A DNA stretch of 64,000 nt from contig NZ_JAFFQR010000112.1 of the NCBI RefSeq assembly GCF_020736845.1, positions 310,001 through 374,000 of the forward strand. Reading direction: 5' to 3'. The position numbers and the translations under genes are program-made. Source of the stretch: Paenibacillus farraposensis (GTDB lineage: Bacteria; Bacillota; Bacilli; Paenibacillales; Paenibacillaceae). Positions 8,495 through 17,093 of the stretch are shown here, one piece after another (position 1 is the stretch's first letter; every line of letters begins with the position of its first letter). The notes under the pieces were generated by a model, which was given only the letters and a program-made list of their open reading frames with translations, did not search any database and was not told the origin of the DNA.

Positions 8495-8881
8495 CTACAA
8501 AATCATCTGAGCAAGTCCGTTGCCAAAGGACCAATTTTCAAATTCAGTCTCCACCAGTGTTACAAATACATCATTCGACCTAATCTTACACTCAGTAGAT
8601 AGGAGCTCGGCTAGCCTGTGGTAAAAACTCTTTTTTTGTTCCGTAGTTCTACCTGATCCCATTGTAATTTGGATATACAACAGCTTGTCTGTTCTGGGTA
8701 CATTCAAATAATCCGGGCTATAATAAAACTCGCTTTGCTTATGAGCATGAAAAACCTGAAAGTAATCCTTTTCCGGTACCTGAAAATGCTCAATTAGGGC
8801 CTTCAAAATACAGTAGCTAATGCAGGGTAGCTCTTGCTCTGTATATTGCTGCTCCATATAACCTATGCGTACAAATGGCAT
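8495..8881 (-). CDS. Tautomerase-family protein
   Basis: 128 aa starting MPFVRIGYMEQQY. The Pro after Met would become the catalytic Pro1 of the tautomerase superfamily. The start at 8881 is set by GGAGAG about 8 nt upstream. A longer frame to 8968 would bury Pro1 and run into the divergent promoter region. The C-terminal half (ITMGSGRTTEQKKSFYHRLAELLS) is the usual second beta-alpha unit, so this is a long fused-type tautomerase like YrdN. It probably forms an operon with the downstream CMD gene and is likely controlled by the divergent LysR gene. Confidence 0.82.
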   Translation of the reverse strand: MPFVRIGYMEQQYTEQELPCISYCILKALIEHFQVPEKDYFQVFHAHKQSEFYYSPDYLNVPRTDKLLYIQITMGSGRTTEQKKSFYHRLAELLSTECKIRSNDVFVTLVETEFENWSFGNGLAQMIL

Positions 8882-8992
8882 GTTCATCTCTCCAATCCAT
8901 TGGAATAATATGATTGTACTCTGCCTATCTTCATCTGTATAATTGAAAATAATCATAATTAAATTCATTTTTGTCGATGGAGATGAGTGCGC

Positions 8993-9886
8993 ATGGATCT
9001 AAAAGAGCTAACTACATTTCGTACCATTATCGAAGAAGGAACTTTCTCAAAAGCTGCAGCCAAATTAAACTACGCACAGTCTACAGTCACAAACCAAATC
9101 CAAAGGCTGGAGAAAGAGCTGGGATTTCAGCTTTTTAAAAGAGGTTGGGATGCGGAATTAACGGCCTCAGGCAAAGTGTATGCAGAAGAGGTGGATGGGC
9201 TTATTCAGCATTGGAATTTTGTGCTGGACCAGGCCAAATCTCTGAAAAAGCAGGAAGTCGGCACGCTCCATATCGGTGTGATTGAAACGGTAGCGGCTAC
9301 CATACTCCCCTTTGTTCTGCAGCGGTTTCGGGAGCATAAGCCGAATATTACGTGCCATTTTACAGTTGGAAACACGGATACACTCTCGAACGCGCTGATG
9401 GACCGTACGCTGGATTTTGCAATCTGCGGGGAACCTCACTCGGTTCCCTCCTTACACTTTGAACCGATATATCACGAACAAATTGCTTTTATCGTGTCCC
9501 GTAAACATCCCTTGGTGGAAAAAAGTGAGCTTCAGCTGGAGGATTTGTATGAATACCCGCTTATAGCCGGAGGTAAAAGCTGCCTGTACTCTATCCGGCT
9601 GGAAAAAGAATTTTCCCGCTTCCCGTCGATGCCTTTTTTGTATACTGTCAGCCAAATTTCGTCTATACCCTCATTCGTAAAAACAATCTCTTCAGTTGGA
9701 GTGGTTCTATCGTCATTATCTTTGCCAGACGAACTGGTCGTCATTCCCCTCCAGCTAAAAGACCCTAATATCGCTATTGGACTATTACAGGACATCCAGC
9801 ATCAGCAGTATATGTCTTCAGCCCAAAAGCTGTTTATGCAGCTGATTAAGGAGCAATGGTTAGCGCAACTGCCCAAGTCTATTTAA
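8993..9886 (+). CDS. LysR-family regulator, divergent to the tautomerase gene
   Basis: 297 aa from the ATG at 8993 (GGAGATGA upstream). A GTG two codons earlier is possible. The helix-turn-helix spans DLKELTTFRTIIEEGTFSKA then LNYAQSTVTNQIQRLEKEL. The effector domain starts at TLHIGVIETVAATILPFVL. The 111-nt gap to the divergently read tautomerase gene is the usual place for a LysR operator, so it probably controls that tautomerase-CMD pair and itself. The sensed compound cannot be read from sequence. Confidence 0.88.
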   Translation: MDLKELTTFRTIIEEGTFSKAAAKLNYAQSTVTNQIQRLEKELGFQLFKRGWDAELTASGKVYAEEVDGLIQHWNFVLDQAKSLKKQEVGTLHIGVIETVAATILPFVLQRFREHKPNITCHFTVGNTDTLSNALMDRTLDFAICGEPHSVPSLHFEPIYHEQIAFIVSRKHPLVEKSELQLEDLYEYPLIAGGKSCLYSIRLEKEFSRFPSMPFLYTVSQISSIPSFVKTISSVGVVLSSLSLPDELVVIPLQLKDPNIAIGLLQDIQHQQYMSSAQKLFMQLIKEQWLAQLPKSI

Positions 9887-9935
9887 ACCGGATTTATAGG
9901 AGGCTACAAGTCAGCTCCCGAACCCAAATCAACAT

Positions 9936-9983
9936 CAAAAAAAACCGCTAAACATCTCGGTTAACGAGTGTTTAGCGGTTTTG
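9936..9983. terminator. Bidirectional terminator
   Basis: AAAACCGCTAAAC (9941-9953) pairs perfectly with GTTTAGCGGTTTT (9970-9982), with an inner CTCG/CGAG extension. A and T runs flank it, between the convergent lysR and fruA genes. Confidence 0.9.
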
Positions 9984-10014
9984 CGTTTAGGAAGACGATG
10001 AAGATTTTATGCAG

Positions 10015-11943
10015 TTATTTTGCTTCGAGCGTTTTTTTCCACAATCCCAGAATGAGCGCGGAAACCACGGAGCCAATTGCCACTGCAAGCAAGAACAGCA
10101 AGGCATGATTGGCAAGAGCTGCTACAAAGATACCGCCATGCGGAGCTGGAAGATTGATTTTCCAGAGCTGCGTTAGACCACCAGCAATTGCTGAACCTAC
10201 GATACAAGAGGTTAGTACGCGCAGCGGGTCAGCAGCTGCGAACGGAATGGCACCTTCTGTAATAAAGGATAAGCCAAGTACATAGTTCGTCAAACCAGAC
10301 TTGCGCTCTTGCTCGGTAAATTTATTTTTGAAGAACGTCGAAGCGAGTGCGATTGCCAGCGGAGGTACCATACCGCCCGCCATAACAGCTGCCATCATAG
10401 CTCCGTTTGTGTTGCCACTGGAAGTAAAGACACCGATAGAAAATGCGTAAGCCGCCTTGTTGAAAGGTCCGCCCATGTCAATCGCCATCATTCCACCCAG
10501 AATGAGACCCAGAATGACTGCATTACCCGTACCCAAATTGTTCAGAACATTAACAAGCCATGTATTAATACCGCCGAAAATCGGATCAAACAGATAGAAC
10601 ATAATCGCGCCTGCAATGAGGAGGCCAAATACCGGGTATAACAAGATCGGTTTTAAGCCATCCAGCGCTTTTGGCAGACCTGCCAATGCTTTGCGCAGGA
10701 AGATAACCACATAACCAGCAAGGAAACCTGCTGCCAGACCGCCAAGGAAGCCTGCATTTGAGTTTACGGCCATCAGACCACCAACCATACCCGGCATCAA
10801 TGCCGGACGATCCCCAATACTCATCGCGATAAACCCGGCCAGTATCGGAATCAGGAAGTGGAACGCACCTGTTCCGCCGCCAATCGTTTGCAGCAGCTTG
10901 ACGATCGGATTCTCTGCTCCCCATACCTGTTCGAACAGGAAGGAAATGGCCAGCAAAATCCCGCCGCCTACAACAAACGGCAACATATGAGAGATACCGT
11001 TCATGAGATCCTTGTAAATTTTACTACCGACGCTGGTCTTTTCTGCTCTCGTCTCTTCTGCGTTCCCCTTACCTTCACTACGGTAGATTGGAGCATCGCC
11101 GTTGAGCGCTTTGCGAATCAGTTCTTCAGATTTACGAATACCGTCACTTACCGGTCTTTGCAATACAGGCTTACCGTCAAATCTGGCCATTTCAACCTTT
11201 TTATCAGCTGCGACGATTACACCCTTGGCACGACGAATTTCATCCGCTGTCAGTACGTTTTGCGCACCCTCCGAGCCATTCGTTTCTACCCGGATATTTA
11301 CACCCATTTCTGTCGCTTTCTTAATGAGAGCGTCTTCAGCCATAAACGTATGCGCAATACCTGTAGGACAGGCAGTTACCGCAACCACAAACTCGTCTGA
11401 ATTCGGGTTACCAACGATAACATCCGGCGTTTTCTGTGTTTTGGCAGCCTCTTTCTTCGCCTCTTTTGCTTCTTTAGCTGCCTCTTCTTCCGCTTGCTTG
11501 GCATCAAACAGCTCCGACACTTCGTCCGGTGTTTGCGTTTTCATCAGCTTATCGATGAAATTGGTATCAATTAGCAGCCGGGAAAGAGCTGCGAGCGTAC
11601 GAAGATGCGTGTTAGCTGCTCCTTCTGGAGCTGCAATCATGAAAAACACTTTTGCAGGCTCCCCATCCAGCGATTCGAATTCTACGCCTTTGCTGCTTTT
11701 GGCGAAAACCACGGTCGCTTCATTCACAGCTTTGGTCTTGGCATGCGGCATCGCAATGCCGCCACCAATTCCTGTGCTGGATTCTGCTTCGCGTTTGTAA
11801 ATCATTTCCTTGAACAATGCCCGGTCATTAATGCGGCCACTTGCTTCAAGACTCGCGATGAGTTCTTCAATCGCCCCGTCCTTTGTCGTAGCCTGCAAAT
11901 CCATGATCATCGTTTCTTTAATCATCAGGTCTGTTATTCTCAT
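10015..11943 (-). CDS. fruA: Fructose PTS permease, fused EIIABC
   Basis: 642 aa. It takes up fructose and phosphorylates it at C1. EIIA occupies about 1-145, with phospho-acceptor His67 in GGIAMPHAKT. A Lys/Glu/Ala-rich linker spans about 148-172. EIIB runs about 180-280 with active Cys192 in VAVTACPTGIAHTF. EIIC (about 310-640) is a multi-pass membrane part with GGPFNKAAY and FITEGAIPFAA motifs. It is the last gene of fruR-fruK-fruA. A small GCGTG/CACGC hairpin and TTAGGAGAG precede the ATG. Confidence 0.95.
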   Translation of the reverse strand: MRITDLMIKETMIMDLQATTKDGAIEELIASLEASGRINDRALFKEMIYKREAESSTGIGGGIAMPHAKTKAVNEATVVFAKSSKGVEFESLDGEPAKVFFMIAAPEGAANTHLRTLAALSRLLIDTNFIDKLMKTQTPDEVSELFDAKQAEEEAAKEAKEAKKEAAKTQKTPDVIVGNPNSDEFVVAVTACPTGIAHTFMAEDALIKKATEMGVNIRVETNGSEGAQNVLTADEIRRAKGVIVAADKKVEMARFDGKPVLQRPVSDGIRKSEELIRKALNGDAPIYRSEGKGNAEETRAEKTSVGSKIYKDLMNGISHMLPFVVGGGILLAISFLFEQVWGAENPIVKLLQTIGGGTGAFHFLIPILAGFIAMSIGDRPALMPGMVGGLMAVNSNAGFLGGLAAGFLAGYVVIFLRKALAGLPKALDGLKPILLYPVFGLLIAGAIMFYLFDPIFGGINTWLVNVLNNLGTGNAVILGLILGGMMAIDMGGPFNKAAYAFSIGVFTSSGNTNGAMMAAVMAGGMVPPLAIALASTFFKNKFTEQERKSGLTNYVLGLSFITEGAIPFAAADPLRVLTSCIVGSAIAGGLTQLWKINLPAPHGGIFVAALANHALLFLLAVAIGSVVSALILGLWKKTLEAK

Positions 11944-12013
11944 TATTCACACTCTCCTAAGTTAGGTCAGCGTGTAGACAAAACACGCATAATAAGCTCA
12001 TGATGTAGCGGGA

Positions 12014-12925
12014 TTACCAATTTGAAATCGTGACTTGCGGCCGTAATTGTTCAATTTTCTCTCTAGTAGCCAGATCATCGGAGAATGCGGTTGCGCTTCC
12101 GGATGCCACTCCTGTACGGAATGCTTCGATCGGATCGCCAAGCAGAGCGAGTGTACCCACGAATCCAGCAATCATAGAATCACCTGCGCCTACTGAGTTT
12201 TTAACCGTTCCTGCTGGTACATTTGCGTGATACACTTCCTCTGCCGTAATGAACAATGCACCTTCTCCTGCCATGGAAATCAGTACATTTTTTGCACCTG
12301 CTTCCAGCAGTTTACGGCCGTAATTGACGATCTCCTCCTTTGAATTAATGGTTACGCCAAATAGCTCAGCCAGCTCATGGTGATTCGGCTTGACGAGCAG
12401 CGGCTTATGGACCAGTGCCTTCATCAGCGCTTCACCTGTGGTGTCGATGACGAATTCAGCCCCGGTTTGCTGGCATACGCGAATCAGCCGATCATAGAAG
12501 TCTCCTCCAAGAGACGGCGGGATACTTCCCGACAAGACGACAATGTCATTTTTCTGAAGACCTGATAGTTTCTGTACCAACGCATCCGCCTCATGCTCAC
12601 GAATCGAAGGTCCCAAGCCGTTAATTTCCGTCTCATCGCCATGCTTAAGCTTAATGTTGATCCGTGTATCGTCTTCGATGATTACAAAATCAGTTCTAAT
12701 GGATTCTTCCCGCAAAGTATCGTTGATAAACCTGCCTGTGAATCCGCCGAGAAAGCCAATGGCTGTGCTGTCTGCTCCCAATTGGTTAAGTATCCGGGAT
12801 ACATTAATCCCCTTGCCACCCGGCAATTTTAAATCTCGTTTCATCCGGTTCAAATCACCAAGCTTCAAATCGTCAACTTCCACGATGTAATCAATAGAAG
12901 GGTTCAGCGTTACTGTATATATCAT
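12014..12925 (-). CDS. fruK: 1-phosphofructokinase
   Basis: 303 aa PfkB-family sugar kinase converting fructose-1-phosphate to fructose-1,6-bisphosphate in the cytoplasm. The N-terminus MIYTVTLNPSIDYIVEV and GGKGINVSRILNQLG are typical. The C-terminal VKNSVGAGDSMIAGFVG carries the catalytic Asp and anion hole. It begins 2 nt after the fruR stop, so the two are translationally linked. fruA follows after 70 nt. Confidence 0.95.
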   Translation of the reverse strand: MIYTVTLNPSIDYIVEVDDLKLGDLNRMKRDLKLPGGKGINVSRILNQLGADSTAIGFLGGFTGRFINDTLREESIRTDFVIIEDDTRINIKLKHGDETEINGLGPSIREHEADALVQKLSGLQKNDIVVLSGSIPPSLGGDFYDRLIRVCQQTGAEFVIDTTGEALMKALVHKPLLVKPNHHELAELFGVTINSKEEIVNYGRKLLEAGAKNVLISMAGEGALFITAEEVYHANVPAGTVKNSVGAGDSMIAGFVGTLALLGDPIEAFRTGVASGSATAFSDDLATREKIEQLRPQVTISNW

Positions 12926-12927
12926 CG

Positions 12928-13674
12928 TTATCCCTCGATTATCTTAGTTTTCTGAGCAATGGATCGGCGTGAGCTTTCAGGTACCGATTCGGTAATAAGG
13001 ATAGCTTCCTTGAGTTCGAACAGTTTGGCGAAGGTAACTTCTCCAATTTTACTGGAATCCGCCAACACATAAGTTTTGCCAGACAGCTGGTGAGCTCGCC
13101 GCTTAATCAGCGCCTCTTCAGGATCAGGGGTGGTATACCCCATTTCCACATCTACCCCATTCGTTCCCAGAAAGCACTTGTCGAATCGAAAATTGTCCAA
13201 ATTCTGTAGGGCAATACTCCCGATTACCGCTTTGGTATGAGTTTTCATCATCCCTCCCAGCAGATAGCTTCTGATTCGCTTGCTTACCAGTGCTTCTACG
13301 TGGGATAGACCATTTGTCACGACCGTCACGTCTTTAGCTTCAATGTAAGGAATCATCGCCATCGTTGTTGTTCCCGCATCCAGATAAATACATTCGCCAT
13401 CCAAAATTTCTTTGGCAGCCATACGGGCGACTACATTTTTTTGTTGAACGTTTTTGAATGTTTTTTCTTCCATGCCAGGTTCCTGACTTTTCTGATTCAG
13501 CAAGGTTGCCCCGCCATGAATCCGCTTTAGTAACTGACGGCCTTCAAGATCTATCAAATCACGCCGAATCGTTGACTCAGAGGCTCCCAACAGATCAACT
13601 AATTCCTGCAATTTTACAACACCACGTTCTTGTAAGCGCTGTATTATTAACTTGTATCTTTCTTCCGTCAGCAT
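12928..13674 (-). CDS. fruR: DeoR-family repressor of the fructose operon
   Basis: 248 aa from the ATG at 13674, which has GGAGGA 8 nt away. An ATG two codons earlier sits directly on the ribosome site. The N-terminal DeoR helix-turn-helix shows LTEERYKLIIQRLQERG and ESTIRRDLIDLEG. The C-terminal DeoR sensor domain contains YLDAGTTTMAMI and DKCFLGTNGVD. It is first in the fru operon, as in other Firmicutes, and is expected to be relieved by fructose-1-phosphate. Confidence 0.92.
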   Translation of the reverse strand: MLTEERYKLIIQRLQERGVVKLQELVDLLGASESTIRRDLIDLEGRQLLKRIHGGATLLNQKSQEPGMEEKTFKNVQQKNVVARMAAKEILDGECIYLDAGTTTMAMIPYIEAKDVTVVTNGLSHVEALVSKRIRSYLLGGMMKTHTKAVIGSIALQNLDNFRFDKCFLGTNGVDVEMGYTTPDPEEALIKRRAHQLSGKTYVLADSSKIGEVTFAKLFELKEAILITESVPESSRRSIAQKTKIIEG

Positions 13675-13696
13675 CTTCATTCCTCCAACTGTTCAT

Positions 13697-13724
13697 ATCG
13701 TACCACAAACTTGATAAAAAACAA
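13697..13724 (-). promoter_or_regulatory. Likely fruR-fruK-fruA promoter
   Basis: On the minus strand, TTGTTT (13719-13724) and TACGAT (13697-13702) are 16 nt apart and just upstream of the fruR ribosome site. Repeated TTCAAAAA-like blocks directly upstream (forward 13733-13757) could be FruR operator half-sites. Confidence 0.5.
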
Positions 13725-13804
13725 TCATTTTTCTTCAAAAAGATTCAAAAAAATTCATCCCGACTTCATTTTTTACCAAACGGTGGATTCCTGCTCCAAT
13801 CATA

Positions 13805-13820
13805 ATGGTTACGTTTACAT
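13805..13820. promoter_or_regulatory. CcpA binding site (cre) upstream of the fru operon
   Basis: ATGGTTACGTTTACAT, read on the minus strand as ATGTAAACGTAACCAT, fits the 16-bp cre consensus WTGNNARCGNWWWCAW at nearly every position. It lies about 130 nt upstream of fruR. It may mediate catabolite control of the operon. Confidence 0.55.
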
Positions 13821-14003
13821 TGTAAGGAAAGGGCATCCATTTTTTATGTAAATTCTTTCTTCTTGCATAGGAATTCTGCAATAAACATTCATAAACTTTC
13901 TGACGTTTAACCAGCAGCACCATTTTATCATTATTGAAAAAATATTGCGCACAATTCATAAACGGCTTCTGCACGTAACAAAAAGGAGAACAAATGAATA
14001 GCA

Positions 14004-14545
14004 TCAATTGCGTAAAAACCATATACCTCCCTTTTTCACCCTTCTCAATGTGCCATTTCCATCGTTGTCTTTATCCACGTAGATCAGTTCATATCTCTTC
14101 TTATCTCTCCTGTTTCTGCACTGGACAAGGTGAATACTTCCCAAAAGGCGTATAACCCAGTACTTTCACACCGTCTTCAGGATAGCTTTTTTCATCTCTT
14201 CTACATACCGCTGAGATAATCAATTCGATATGGATCATGAACAAGACTTTCTTCTTCAAGCGTATCCACTGCACCTAGCCCGTTCTCCACAATAAAAAGC
14301 GGAATTTGGTACTTGTGATACAACCAATTCAGCGTAATTCGAAGACCGACCGGGTGCCATCCCCATTCACTGGCTGGCAAAAGCGGATTTTTGTAGCCGC
14401 TAATCTCATTTCCTTCACTCCTGTCTTCGTTTGTTGGATCAGCCATAACAACAGTGCCCTCTTTGAGAATCTGCTCATCTTCAGGCGAAGTCTGAATGTC
14501 CAGTTCAAGTTGCAGCGTAGGACGTCGGATGAAGAAACATACCTC
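14004..14545 (-). pseudogene. Decayed GH1 6-phospho-beta-glucosidase (C-terminal half)
   Basis: Homology to GH1 6-phospho-beta-glucosidases is spread over three frames. SPEDEQILKEGTV is followed without the expected FSYYMS block by NEISGYKNPLLPASEWGW, then LYHKYQIPLFIVENGLGAVD with the catalytic nucleophile region (VENG) and DPYRIDYL. After a stop the homology resumes in other frames as YPEDGVKVLGYTPFGKY and RYELIYVDKDNDGNGTLRR. The N-terminal half is absent. Several frameshifts and at least one internal deletion make it non-functional. Confidence 0.75.
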
Positions 14546-14661
14546 CTATAACAAACTCAGGATATTATTTCTTTTCCGATTTTGACCGCCTTGGCACTAG
14601 GCACCAGTATGTAATGGGTAGCCTGATAACGGTTTCTTTTTGTATTACAGTTTTGAGAAAA

Positions 14662-14706
14662 GGGTTGTCCCGTCATTTTCATGACTTATGGACAGCCCCT
14701 TTTTTC
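14662..14706. terminator. Terminator-like hairpin between two pseudogenes
   Basis: GGGTTGTCC (14662-14670) pairs with GGACAGCCC (14690-14698), with A-rich left and T-rich right flanks. Read on the minus strand it would end the decayed esterase gene. Confidence 0.5.
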
Positions 14707-15285
14707 CACACAGTCCAATCATGACCCCATCGTTCCTCATACCAAACATGAGGTACACCGTGTTGAGCTAAATAAGCGTGTGTTCGGTCGCTAATCTGCT
14801 TGAGATAGTCCTGGTCGCCGTAGGAGAGCCAGAGCAAGCGTAGAAGTGATGACGCTTCTGATTTCCCGACGTCCATACAGGGTAGCTTGATTCAATAAAG
14901 GAATCAAATCTTGAAGCAAATCGAATAGAAATGTCTCGAAAGCTTTTATTTTTTCAGCAGCATGCAGGTCTCCCTCTGCCCTGTCATTCGGCATAGCGCG
15001 ACCATTAGGAAAAACGACAATCATGGGTTCGAACTTGCCATCATCGTACAAATTATCAAGAATCACCTGTGGAACGGCATAATTATGCCATTCGGTTTCG
15101 TCTCCGCCTATCCCGTGCAAAAGATAAGCACGTTATACTTATGTCCCTGGGAATATCCGGGTGGAGTATACACCATCGCTTTACGTGGATTCCCAACCGT
15201 TGTCGAGAAATACTGTATCATTTGGATGCTGCCGCGGAGTATATTTTCCCTGTACTTGTCATACCCGTTTTTCGAAATGACGTCC
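14679..15285 (-). pseudogene. Decayed CE1/esterase-D family esterase
   Basis: Pieces in different frames match a feruloyl-esterase-like alpha/beta hydrolase. KAMVYTPPGYSQGHKYNVL is cut by a stop, then GIGGDETEWHNYAVP and EPMIVVFPNGRAMPND follow in the next frame. The middle, where the GHSMGG catalytic serine should be, is missing. The homology returns as SYGDQDYLKQISDRTHAYL and GVPHVWYEERWGHDW, including the likely catalytic His. It sits just after the SGNH esterase gene, suggesting a former operon for plant polysaccharide side-chain removal. Confidence 0.72.
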
Positions 15286-15288
15286 CGC

Positions 15289-16578
15289 TTACTGGACATA
15301 ACCAAATCCAAGGATAGTAAACCGTTTGCCCGCATGACCTTCCGCCATTTCGATTTCTATTGTATGCTCCCTAGAATCCTGCTCATTGTATAAAATCACG
15401 GCATTGCAGTGAGTCCAATTCACCTTACGCGGATCGGCCACTTTCACCAGCTTTCCATTGACCCGTATATTCGCGCTTCCAAAATCATTGCTTTCAGAAT
15501 CCTTGAAGACCATAATAAGGCGTTTACTCCGCAGAATCATCTTAAAGCGGTGGTTTCCTGTTTTACTGGTATGCATCCAGTTGTTAGGGAATTGTGGTGT
15601 GCCGTATGAATGATCATCCATCTCTACCAGTTGCAGCTCGTTGTCCGTTTCCTTAAAACCACCTGCTTCGATCCAGGCGACCTTCTCGCCATTCAGACGA
15701 TCCAGCAGTTTTGTACCTACAAAGTCGTTCCCGATCAGCGGTGGCTTTGCATTCGGGTAATACTCCCCGTCAGGGGCGGATTGATCAGTTATATGGAAAA
15801 GCTGGCCCAGACAGTCGGCCATGAAGTGATGACCATCATTAGTGGGATGATAGATATCGTAGAAAAATTGCTTTTTGGAGATAACATTCCCCTGAGCCTT
15901 GGTCCATTTAAATTGCTCCACTAAGGCATCCTTCACACTGACCATCGGCAGATCATAATGCCATCCGACAGGAGCGAGACGATCTTGAAGATTCCAGTCG
16001 TTCTGAAACACGCTAAAGAGCAGGATTACCGCCGGCTTGTTTTCTGCCCCAAGCGCCTGTATTACCAAGCTCTCGTAACAATTTCCTTTGGTCTCATCGT
16101 CTGCATCGTTGACAGCAAACTCCACAATCACAATATCCGGCTGGACCTTCCCATCCCGCAGGACATCTCGCTCATAACGAACGATGCCGAGCTCTGAAGG
16201 CGTGCCACCTACTCCTGCTTTGATCAAACGAATCGAGTTGTTATTCGTTGGTCCGAACATGCGCTTAAACAGATCATACGAGCGATAAGCGTAACTATTC
16301 AGATGAAGAGGTATCGCTCCTGCCCCGTGAGTAATGGAACCACCAATATATGCGATGGTGACCGGCTTGCCGCTTTTGGCTTTTTCAATTGCAGCCTTTA
16401 ATCTGGTATTATTTCCTTTGTTCAAAAGAGACTTAGCGATTATATTGCGATAGGCTTGTGACTCGAAATCAACCGGGGGTTCATTCGTGGCTTCAGGAAC
16501 ACCGTGCGGATCACGTGGGGCGTTTGGACCTTCTGTTTCATTTGTTGCACCCGATGCAGAATTAGGCATGGATATCAT
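15289..16578 (-). CDS. SGNH/GDSL-family carbohydrate esterase
   Basis: 429 aa from the ATG at 16578, with GAGGAAAGG upstream. A longer frame to 16650 has no ribosome site. SGNH blocks visible are IGGSITHGAG (nucleophile Ser81), AGVGGTPSELG, VEFAVNDAD (Asn near 157) and YDIYHPTNDGHHFM (Asp241-x-x-His244). Residues about 270-429 form a beta-rich domain ending KRFTILGFGYVQ, which may bind or position carbohydrate. No signal peptide is seen, so it is probably cytoplasmic and acts on imported oligosaccharides. A cre-like site lies about 95 nt upstream. Confidence 0.82.
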   Translation of the reverse strand: MISMPNSASGATNETEGPNAPRDPHGVPEATNEPPVDFESQAYRNIIAKSLLNKGNNTRLKAAIEKAKSGKPVTIAYIGGSITHGAGAIPLHLNSYAYRSYDLFKRMFGPTNNNSIRLIKAGVGGTPSELGIVRYERDVLRDGKVQPDIVIVEFAVNDADDETKGNCYESLVIQALGAENKPAVILLFSVFQNDWNLQDRLAPVGWHYDLPMVSVKDALVEQFKWTKAQGNVISKKQFFYDIYHPTNDGHHFMADCLGQLFHITDQSAPDGEYYPNAKPPLIGNDFVGTKLLDRLNGEKVAWIEAGGFKETDNELQLVEMDDHSYGTPQFPNNWMHTSKTGNHRFKMILRSKRLIMVFKDSESNDFGSANIRVNGKLVKVADPRKVNWTHCNAVILYNEQDSREHTIEIEMAEGHAGKRFTILGFGYVQ

Positions 16579-16670
16579 CGTCCTTTCCTCTCCCAAGTTA
16601 TTAAGAGAGCTTTGAAGATAAAACCACAGCTCGGCTATTTGATTGTGCAATCTGCTCCCTTATGATTAAA

Positions 16671-16685
16671 GTTTAGCGCTTACAT
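16671..16685. promoter_or_regulatory. cre-like site upstream of the SGNH esterase gene
   Basis: GTTTAGCGCTTACAT reads ATGTAAGCGCTAAAC on the minus strand. It is close to the cre core TGWAANCGNTNWCA but mismatched at the final CA. Catabolite control would suit a polysaccharide-use gene. Confidence 0.4.
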
Positions 16686-16825
16686 TAGAATCCAGCAACC
16701 TGTGAATAAATGTTTTTTAGCCGAATAAAGTAATTATTTTCCTATCATCGGATTTAACTATAGTTTCCCGGGAAAACGCTTCAATTTGTGCAGGAGCTGG
16801 CATTACACTCGGTAATATAGAAATC

Positions 16826-17019
16826 TGTTTCTTGAACTGGGTTATTCAGAACAGGAGATTAGCAGAAAGCTTGAAGAAATCTTCGCCTCCAATCGGTGGG
16901 GAGCGGTTCCGAGCCCTATGATTATGTAGAACAAGCAAGAAGAATCCTTCACGCCTTTAATAGCCCTGTTTTATGTAGAGCAATTGAATTTATGCTTTTT
17001 TGGAGCTCCAACGAATAAG
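16826..17019 (+). pseudogene. Fragment of a decayed gene, possibly GH8-type N-terminus
   Basis: The plus strand encodes FLELGYSEQEISRKLEEIF, which resembles the start of GH8 exo-oligoxylanases. A frame change then gives YDYVEQARRILHAFNSPVL before a stop. No full-length frame exists. It lies in the 515-base gap 16579-17093, which otherwise holds only the cre-like site and a terminator. Confidence 0.3.
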
Positions 17020-17054
17020 GGGCAGCCATCCTTCCTGTTATTGTCGCCCAATAG

Positions 17055-17080
17055 GCAAAAAAAGCCCTGTAAAAGGGCTT
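17055..17080 (-). terminator. Terminator of the radical SAM gene
   Basis: AAGCCC and GGGCTT arms flank a 7-nt loop. In minus-strand reading they are followed by TTTTTTTGCC, 14 nt after the radical SAM stop codon. Confidence 0.85.
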
Positions 17081-17093
17081 AGTCTGCACATGA

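Noticed and set aside
11102..11800. 232-codon Ser/Ala-rich open frame on the plus strand
   Set aside because: Antisense shadow of fruA, with composition typical of reverse-frame artefacts.
13735..14022. 95-codon open frame on the minus strand upstream of fruR
   Set aside because: It overlaps the cre site, the fru promoter region and the tail of the GH1 remnant, has no ribosome site and resembles no protein family.
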